Below the pieces are notes generated by a model. The model did no database searches and was not told the origin of the DNA. It saw only the letters and a list, made by a program, of their open reading frames with translations. This document shows, piece after piece, positions 58,467 through 64,000 of a stretch of 64,000 nt of DNA (within the stretch, counting starts at the first letter, position 1; every line of letters begins with the position of its first letter). The stretch is from Sphingobium sp052327305. GTDB taxonomy: Bacteria > Pseudomonadota > Alphaproteobacteria > Sphingomonadales > Sphingomonadaceae. The translations under genes were made by a program, and so were the position numbers. The DNA lies in NCBI RefSeq assembly GCF_052327305.1, contig NZ_CP182486.1, positions 2,604,001 to 2,668,000 on the forward strand, read 5' to 3'.

Positions 58467-61145
58467 ATGGCGACGCCGCTCCAGTTCGCTGGCCTGCTGC
58501 TTCTTTCCACGGCGCTGACAGCGCCTGCCGCGCTCGCGCAGACTGCTACGCCGGCTCCGGCTAGCGACGCACCGGCGACGGCGGATGATGCCGCAGCCGC
58601 CCAGCCCGAGGTTTCGGTTCCTGGCGGAGACATTGTGGTGGTAGGGCGCCGCAACGCGAACATTCAGCAGAACGCCCCGGCGGTTGTCTCCGTGCTCTCC
58701 AGCGCGGATATCGCGCGAACCGGCGAAGGCAATATCGCAGGCGCGCTTGGCCGGGTGACGGGTCTCAGCGTGGTAGGCAACGGCTTCGTCTATGTCCGTG
58801 GGCTTGGCGATCGCTACTCGCTGGCGCTGCTCAACGGATCGCCGCTGCCCAGCCCCGAACCGCTCAAGCGCGTCGTGCCGCTCGATCTCTTCCCGACCAA
58901 CATCGTCTCGTCTTCGCTGGTGCAGAAGAGCTACTCGGTTAACTTCCCCGGCGAGTTCGGCGGCGGCGTGATTAACCTCACGACCAATGCCGTGCCGAAG
59001 GAGAGCTTCCTGACGTTCAGCGGCGGGATTGGCGCCAACACCGAGACGACTTCATATCTTGGCTATGTCTATCAGGGCAGCAAGAGCGACTGGACCGGGT
59101 TCGACAACGGCTCGCGCAACACTCAGCCCGCGCTCGCCGGGTTCTGGAAAAGCGGTAAGCAGCTAACCGACCTGACCGCTGCGCAGAACGCTGCGCTGGC
59201 AGGCCAGCTCTTCAGCCCCCGCTTCGTGACGGCCCAGCGCTGGGACCATGTCGCACCGAACTATACGGCATCCGTGACCGGCGGCACGTCGTTCGATCTC
59301 GGAGGCGATCTGACGCTCGGCGTGATCGCGACGGCTGGCTACAGCAACAAATGGCAGACGCGCGATTCCACCCAGCAATATTCCACCACGTCCGACATTA
59401 GTCAGCTTGCGTCCGATTTCGAGCGGGTGACGACCGACAACCGGGTCGTGGTGAACGGCCTGCTCGGCCTTGGCCTGGAATTCGGCGACAACCAGCTGCG
59501 CTGGACCAACCTCTATATTCGCGACACGCAGAAGAACACGCGCATGGGTCTGGGCCGCAAGGACGAGAATCCGCCGCTGTTCATGCGGCAGGACACCGCC
59601 TGGTACGAGCGGCAGCTCATCGACACGCAGTTCGTGGGCGAATTCAAGTTGACGCCGGAGCTGAGCGTGGATGTGCGCGGCACCTATGCCAATTCGCAGC
59701 GCGAGGCGCCCAACGAGTTCACGACGGAATATGTGAAAACGGGATCAGGGCCGTTCGGCGATCAATTCATCAACCTGCTGAACAATGGTGCCAACGGCAC
59801 GGCGCTCATCCGCTACTCGGACCTCAACGAGGATCTGTGGTCTGGCGGCGTGGACGTGACCTACAAGCCGTTCGACACGCTGAGCCTGTCGGCTGGTTAT
59901 GCCTATGCCCGGACCGATCGCACCAGCGAGCGGCGCGAATATGCGATCACTGCGGCGCTTAGTGGAACCTATGAGGGCGTAGGACTGCTACGCCCGGACC
60001 TGCTGCTATCGCAGAATGTGATTACCCGGCCCGAACTGGGTTTCCGCCTGCAGGACAATGAGCCGAACCCGCTTTTCGGCGCCAAGCTCGTCAACCATGC
60101 CGGCTATGGCAAGCTCAGCTGGCAGCTGACGCCCGAACTGTTGATCGACGGCGGCGTGCGCTACGAGAAGGCGCGGCAGAGCGTGGAGACCATTCCGGTC
60201 TTCAGCAATAATCCTTCGGTCTTCTCGAACGTCATCCGCAAGGATTACTGGCTGCCGGCCGCGACCGTGACCTGGCAGTTCCAGCCGAACATGCAGTTGC
60301 GCGCCAACGCATCGCAGACGATCGCACGGCCGCAATTCCGCGAACTAATCTTCCAGCCTTATTTCGATCCGGACACCAACCGGACCTACTATGGCAACCC
60401 GTATCTGACCGACAGCAAGCTGTTCAACACCGAGGTTCGCTACGAATGGTATTTCGCGCGCGACCAGCGCGTGTCGCTCGCGGGCTTCTTCAAGAAGATC
60501 GATAAGCCTATCGAGTCCTTCATCAGCATCATCAGCGGCAACTTCGCGACCAGCTTCGGTAACGCGCCCAAGGCTGATCTTTATGGCGGTGAACTGGAAG
60601 CGCAGAAATATTTCGATCTCTCGCGCTGGTCGGATGCAGCGATGTTTGCTTCGCGGCGGCTCGTTCTCATCGGGAACTATACCTACACGCAGTCCAAGCT
60701 GAAGGTCGGCAGCGGCGACACCATCCTCGTCTATCCGGCGAGTATCGGTTCGCCCTCGAGCGCCTACTTCCAGGACGGCGCTCCGCTGAGCGGTCAGTCC
60801 GACCATCTGGTGAACCTGCAGCTGGGCATGGAGGACACCGACCGACTCTCGCAGCAGACGTTCATTCTTTCCTACGCCAGCAAACGTGTCACCAGCCGTG
60901 GCGTGAACGGGGGCGGCCCCGGTCTCAGCCAACCGGACGTGTACGAATATCCCGGCTTCAACCTCGATTTCGTGGCCCGGCAGGGCTTCGATATCTATGG
61001 GCGCATGTTCGACTTCAAACTCGAGGCGCGCAACATCACTGGCCGTAAGTATCGCGAAGAGCAGACCAACGGCACCAACACGATTATCTACAACCGCTAC
61101 AAGCCGGGCACGACCTTCAACTTCTCGATCTCGACGACCTTCTAA
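58467..61145 (+). CDS. TonB-dependent outer-membrane receptor
   Basis: An 892-residue receptor: signal peptide (LLLLSTALTAPAALAQ), plug domain from IVVVGRRNANIQQNAPAVVSVLSSADI (in part) through YVRGLGDRYSLALLNGSPLPSPEPLKRVVPLDLFP (in part), then the beta-barrel, ending in aromatic TFNFSISTTF. A C-terminal Phe is as expected. It takes up a large substrate by energy from TonB-ExbBD; which one cannot be read from sequence. The GGGGG site before 58467 supports this start. Confidence 0.92.
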   Translation: MATPLQFAGLLLLSTALTAPAALAQTATPAPASDAPATADDAAAAQPEVSVPGGDIVVVGRRNANIQQNAPAVVSVLSSADIARTGEGNIAGALGRVTGLSVVGNGFVYVRGLGDRYSLALLNGSPLPSPEPLKRVVPLDLFPTNIVSSSLVQKSYSVNFPGEFGGGVINLTTNAVPKESFLTFSGGIGANTETTSYLGYVYQGSKSDWTGFDNGSRNTQPALAGFWKSGKQLTDLTAAQNAALAGQLFSPRFVTAQRWDHVAPNYTASVTGGTSFDLGGDLTLGVIATAGYSNKWQTRDSTQQYSTTSDISQLASDFERVTTDNRVVVNGLLGLGLEFGDNQLRWTNLYIRDTQKNTRMGLGRKDENPPLFMRQDTAWYERQLIDTQFVGEFKLTPELSVDVRGTYANSQREAPNEFTTEYVKTGSGPFGDQFINLLNNGANGTALIRYSDLNEDLWSGGVDVTYKPFDTLSLSAGYAYARTDRTSERREYAITAALSGTYEGVGLLRPDLLLSQNVITRPELGFRLQDNEPNPLFGAKLVNHAGYGKLSWQLTPELLIDGGVRYEKARQSVETIPVFSNNPSVFSNVIRKDYWLPAATVTWQFQPNMQLRANASQTIARPQFRELIFQPYFDPDTNRTYYGNPYLTDSKLFNTEVRYEWYFARDQRVSLAGFFKKIDKPIESFISIISGNFATSFGNAPKADLYGGELEAQKYFDLSRWSDAAMFASRRLVLIGNYTYTQSKLKVGSGDTILVYPASIGSPSSAYFQDGAPLSGQSDHLVNLQLGMEDTDRLSQQTFILSYASKRVTSRGVNGGGPGLSQPDVYEYPGFNLDFVARQGFDIYGRMFDFKLEARNITGRKYREEQTNGTNTIIYNRYKPGTTFNFSISTTF

Positions 61146-61168
61146 GGGCGACTGCACGAAGAATGGAG

Positions 61169-61195
61169 AGGGCGGCCCGTGTGCCGCCCTTTTTC
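61169..61195 (+). terminator. Rho-independent terminator after the receptor
   Basis: AGGGCGGC and GCCGCCCT form an eight-base stem around CCGTGT, followed by TTTT, 24 bases past the receptor stop. Confidence 0.9.
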
Positions 61196-61211
61196 AGTCT
61201 TGGGCCAAAGG

Positions 61212-61841
61212 TCACCCCCGCCAGGGCAGCTCCCGATACCATTGGGTGATGATATATTTCGTGCCCGCACGGACTTTCATCCCGTGGTGGATCGTCGCGG
61301 GATTGAGCGCGCCATCGGGCAGACGATTGTTCCACGCGAGGAGCTTGCCGGTCTCCGGCTGAATGGTCTTGCCGACCTTCGTGAAGCGGGTCGCGCCCCC
61401 TGCACCCGGTTCATTCAGATAGATCATCAGCGTCCAGGTGCGGTTGCCCGAGCGGCCGCAATAGGTGTCGTAATCCGCACCAGCAGGCTCGAAATAATCG
61501 GTATGCGCCTTGAACTCCTGCCCGACCGCGTAGCGCTGCCCCTGCATCGGCTCGCCATGGTCCGCCGGCAAGCCAATGAAAGCGCAGAGCCGCTGGTCGA
61601 CCTCGGCGACGAAGGGGTCGGCAGCGTCAAGATCGCAGGTCTCGCTGGTCCGAAACGCCTCATAGCCCAGATCGTCCGCGATCGTGGATGGGCGGCGCCC
61701 CGCATCAATCCGCGCGATGAGGCCAGCACATGTCTCGGCACTCAGGAATTGGCGCTTGCTGAAGAGCTGGAGGTCGCGACTCGGAAAGCGCTGGACACCC
61801 GGCTGGCCGGTGGGATCTGCGGTGTCAGCCGTGGCGATCAT
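61212..61841 (-). CDS. 2OG-Fe(II) oxygenase (prolyl-hydroxylase type)
   Basis: A 209-residue oxygenase of the prolyl 4-hydroxylase alpha fold. The iron triad is H and D in FKAHTDYFEP and the distal His in NPATIHHGMKVRAG, where the following Lys/Arg holds 2-oxoglutarate. Substrate unknown; the family in bacteria includes Fe-linked and peptide-modifying members. It is convergent with the TonB receptor. Confidence 0.88.
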   Translation of the reverse strand: MIATADTADPTGQPGVQRFPSRDLQLFSKRQFLSAETCAGLIARIDAGRRPSTIADDLGYEAFRTSETCDLDAADPFVAEVDQRLCAFIGLPADHGEPMQGQRYAVGQEFKAHTDYFEPAGADYDTYCGRSGNRTWTLMIYLNEPGAGGATRFTKVGKTIQPETGKLLAWNNRLPDGALNPATIHHGMKVRAGTKYIITQWYRELPWRG

Positions 61842-61911
61842 GCCGCACCGGTAGCGTTGCGAACAGCGGCGATCAACCGGCCGCTAAGCACACTGACCGC
61901 CCGGCGGAAGC

Positions 61912-61940
61912 ATGTCATTTTTTGGTAACGATATTGTCAT
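61912..61940 (+). promoter_or_regulatory. Pho-box-like repeats upstream of gspC
   Basis: TGTCAT occurs at 61913-61918 and again at 61935-61940, exactly 22 bases (two 11-base periods) apart, with TGGTAAC in phase between them. The pattern agrees with a three-unit Pho box, although the middle unit is weak. It is about 90 bases before the gspC start and also lies upstream of the divergent oxygenase. Confidence 0.4.
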
Positions 61941-62027
61941 CCAATGGTAAAGGAGGGCACCTAGGCGGCGCTGAGGATTTCCGCGCGAGCCTAGGCAGGG
62001 CGCAGGGACTGGGGTAACGAAAGCGAC

Positions 62028-62942
62028 ATGCGGTTGACTGGTTTGAGTCGCGCGGCGACGCGGAGACGATCGCGCCCGTCTGCCGATTTCGGCCGGTGGC
62101 TCGAGGTGCTTCTTGTTGCCGTTCTTATCATCCAGATCGCACGGCTCGCCTGGGCGCTTGTGACCCCCGTCGGCCTCTTTGGCGACTGGCGTGCACGCCA
62201 GCCCGTGATGGTGGGCGCGGATGCGCGTCGTTCGCTTTTCGCGGCGTTCGATCCCTTCTTCCGCTCGGCAGCAGCGAGCGGCGCACCGGGCGTGCAGCAG
62301 GTGACGTCGCTAGCGCTGCAACTCTTCGGTACGCGGATGAACGAGGGTTCGGGGCAGGGGTCGGCTATCATCGCGGACAGCGAAGGCGTGCAGACCAGCT
62401 ATGTGGTGGGCGACGAGATCGCGCCCGGCGTGACGCTCAAGGCTGTCGCGTTCGATCATGTTGTGATCGACCGGGGCGGAACGGCGGAAACCCTGTTCAT
62501 CGACCAGTCGAATGGCGGAACAACGAACGACGCCGCGCCTGCGGCAGGGGCGGGCGCGCCGATTCCGCCGGGACCGGGGCGTGGCCCCGTGCCGGGAGGC
62601 GCAGCGCCGGGGGCAACAGGCGCACCGGGAGGGCTTGTCCTGCCGGCGAGCGGCGGCCTGAGCGCGCAGGACCTGGCGTCAGGCGCCAGCTTCGCGCCAC
62701 GAAATGAAGGGGGTAGAGTGACTGGGATCGTCGTCAATCAGCAGGGCCGCAACGAGGCCTTTGCGCGCGCGGGGCTGCGCCCTGGCGACATCATCACTCA
62801 GGTGAATGGCCGCGCAATCTCTTCGCCGGCCGATATTCGTGCCCTGCAGTCCCAGATCCTGCCCGGTGCGCGGCTCTCGCTGATGGTCGAGCGGGGATCG
62901 GCAACAGTTCCTGTGGCGATCATCCTGGAGGGCGGCCAGTGA
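62028..62942 (+). CDS. gspC: Type II secretion system protein GspC
   Basis: A 304-residue inner-membrane protein linking the machine to the outer-membrane secretin. One helix near residues 25-46 (LEVLLVAVLIIQIARLAWAL), a periplasmic HR domain (SAIIADSEGVQTSYVVGDEIAPGVTLKAVAFDHVVIDRGG, in part), a Pro/Gly-rich linker (about residues 170-210) and a PDZ domain (AFARAGLRPGDIITQVNGRAISSPADIRAL, in part). It overlaps gspD by four bases (GTGA). Confidence 0.88.
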   Translation: MRLTGLSRAATRRRSRPSADFGRWLEVLLVAVLIIQIARLAWALVTPVGLFGDWRARQPVMVGADARRSLFAAFDPFFRSAAASGAPGVQQVTSLALQLFGTRMNEGSGQGSAIIADSEGVQTSYVVGDEIAPGVTLKAVAFDHVVIDRGGTAETLFIDQSNGGTTNDAAPAAGAGAPIPPGPGRGPVPGGAAPGATGAPGGLVLPASGGLSAQDLASGASFAPRNEGGRVTGIVVNQQGRNEAFARAGLRPGDIITQVNGRAISSPADIRALQSQILPGARLSLMVERGSATVPVAIILEGGQ

Positions 62943-64000
62943 CGCCTGTTCGCACTTTGCGGCGCATGACTGCCGTCGCGGCGCTGGCGCTCGCCATGGC
63001 CACTCCGCTTGCCGCGCAACTCACGCTCAATGTGCGCGATGCCGACATTCGCGCGTTCATTCAGGACGCGGCGCGGGTGACGGGCCGGACGTTCATTATC
63101 GACAGCCGGGTACAGGGCAAGGTTTCGGTCGTGACCGACCGCCCCCTGACGCGCTCGGAATATTTCGAAATCTTCCTCTCGACCCTGCGGGCGAACGGCC
63201 TCGTCGCGATCCCCGCTGCAGGCGGGGCGTTCCGCGTTCAGCCGGCCGAAGGCGCGGCAAGCCAGCCGGGGCAAGTCGGCCGCGCGGCCAATCGCAACCA
63301 GTTCGTCACCGAAGTCGTCCGCCTCCGGTCTATCGATGCGCAGTCCGCGATGGAAACGCTGCGGCCGCTCGTGAGCCGGGACGGGTCCATTTCCGCCAAC
63401 CGGGCCGGCCGCTCGATCGTTGTCGCTGACTATGCCGACAATATCGCGCGCATTCGCCAAGTGCTCGGCCGGATCGATACCGACAGCGCCGCCACGGACA
63501 TGATTCCGCTCAAGAATGCCGGTGCCCGCGAGATCGCGACATCGCTCCAGACGCTGATGACGAGCGGTGGCGACGGCCAGGCGCCAAGCGCGACGGTGGT
63601 GGCGATCGACAGCTCGAACAGCATCGTCATTCGGGGGGATGCCACGAGCGTCTCGCGTCTGGCGAGCATGGCCCGCGAACTGGATACGCGCGCGGGCGTG
63701 GGGACCGAAATCCGCGTCTATTGGCTGGAACATGCCGATGCCGACAAGATGCTCCCCGTGCTCCAGCAATTGCTGGGGCAGGGCGCGGCCGGCGCCGGGA
63801 GCGTGAGCGCTGGAACACCCGCGTCTGCTGCTGGCGGCGGCGCTGGGGCGGGAGCAGCGAGCGGCGCAAACGCAGCCCCTGCGGCCTCGGCTGTCAGCGC
63901 GTCTGTCGGCGAAGGCAGCGGCATCTCGAAGCGCGGTCCGGCGATCGTCACGCGCTATGAGGGCGCTAATGCCCTCGTGGTTGCAGCGAGCAACGACGTG
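62939..64000 (+). CDS. gspD: Type II secretion system secretin GspD (3' end beyond the window)
   Basis: The first 354 residues of the secretin, which forms the outer-membrane channel. It starts with GTG overlapping the gspC stop; a signal peptide follows (TAVAALALAMATPLAAQ). N0 domain (NVRDADIRAFIQDAARVTGRTFIID, in part), then N1 and N2 domains (EVVRLRSIDAQSAMETLRPL; MIPLKNAGAREIATSLQTLM) and a Gly/Ala-rich insert near residues 280-325. The open frame runs to the last base of the window with no stop, so the membrane domain is missing. Confidence 0.9.
   Translation, partial: MTPVRTLRRMTAVAALALAMATPLAAQLTLNVRDADIRAFIQDAARVTGRTFIIDSRVQGKVSVVTDRPLTRSEYFEIFLSTLRANGLVAIPAAGGAFRVQPAEGAASQPGQVGRAANRNQFVTEVVRLRSIDAQSAMETLRPLVSRDGSISANRAGRSIVVADYADNIARIRQVLGRIDTDSAATDMIPLKNAGAREIATSLQTLMTSGGDGQAPSATVVAIDSSNSIVIRGDATSVSRLASMARELDTRAGVGTEIRVYWLEHADADKMLPVLQQLLGQGAAGAGSVSAGTPASAAGGGAGAGAASGANAAPAASAVSASVGEGSGISKRGPAIVTRYEGANALVVAASNDV

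Noticed and set aside
1..64000. CRISPR arrays, insertion sequences, prophage genes, rRNA
   Set aside because: No regularly spaced repeats, transposase, integrase or phage structural text was seen on either strand.

Overview
The window looks like chromosomal DNA of an alphaproteobacterium of the order Sphingomonadales. It is GC-rich and densely coded, and many genes overlap by 4-8 bases. Taxonomic signs are the zwf-edd-glk-eda Entner-Doudoroff operon, a cobA-DUF2849-cysI-DUF934-cysH sulfur operon, hemC-hemD followed by a mitofilin-like protein, a fused SecDF, a circularly permuted two-piece tmRNA, parts of an exosortase A (XrtA/PEP-CTERM) locus, and the many protein families recognisable as alphaproteobacterial. 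The assignment is inference from gene content; no rRNA is present.

Layout. 1-4.5 kb: end of alanine dehydrogenase, then the assimilatory sulfate/siroheme operon on the minus strand. 4.5-13.8 kb: selO-astD, an alpha/beta hydrolase, a glycosyltransferase, a flavin oxidoreductase with DUF2093, a 2-hydroxyacid dehydrogenase, an SH3 protein and an AraC-type regulator. 13.8-18.7 kb: the Entner-Doudoroff operon. 18.9 kb: tRNA-Leu. 19-25.2 kb: heme genes, tsaD-gpsA and a flippase. 25.3-29.3 kb: a four-gene operon (circularly permuted ATP-grasp, alpha-E, transglutaminase-like protease, Anbu proteasome-like peptidase), followed by trxB. 30.4-36.8 kb: XrtA-associated acyl carrier protein, acyl-CoA ligase, PLP decarboxylase, ATPase and an asparagine-synthase-like amidotransferase. 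37-40.5 kb: hemerythrin, truA-fmt, recR, yhhQ. 40.6 kb: tRNA-Arg; then asparaginase. 42.5-44.7 kb: arsI-arsR-acr3-arsC, ending next to tRNA-Pro. 45-49 kb: yajC-secDF, an Mth938-like protein and a glyoxalase-fold protein. 49-55.3 kb: an XRE repressor with a palindromic operator, DUF6456, a membrane protein, a NUDIX hydrolase, two TPM proteins with LemA, MscL and a small lipoprotein. 55.4-55.8 kb: ssrA. 56-64 kb: a secreted protein, a lipoprotein plus TonB-dependent receptor pair, a 2OG-Fe(II) oxygenase, and the start of a type II secretion operon (gspC-gspD), cut by the window end.

Points of most interest: the intact Anbu operon, whose biochemical product is unknown; an XrtA-associated amidotransferase that carries Ser and Asp where the glutaminase domain normally has catalytic Cys and oxyanion-hole Asn; Pho-box-like direct repeats upstream of both the lipoprotein/TonB-receptor pair and gspC, suggesting a phosphate-responsive surface and secretion unit; and a duplicated palindromic operator core for the XRE repressor, one copy lying inside its own coding sequence.
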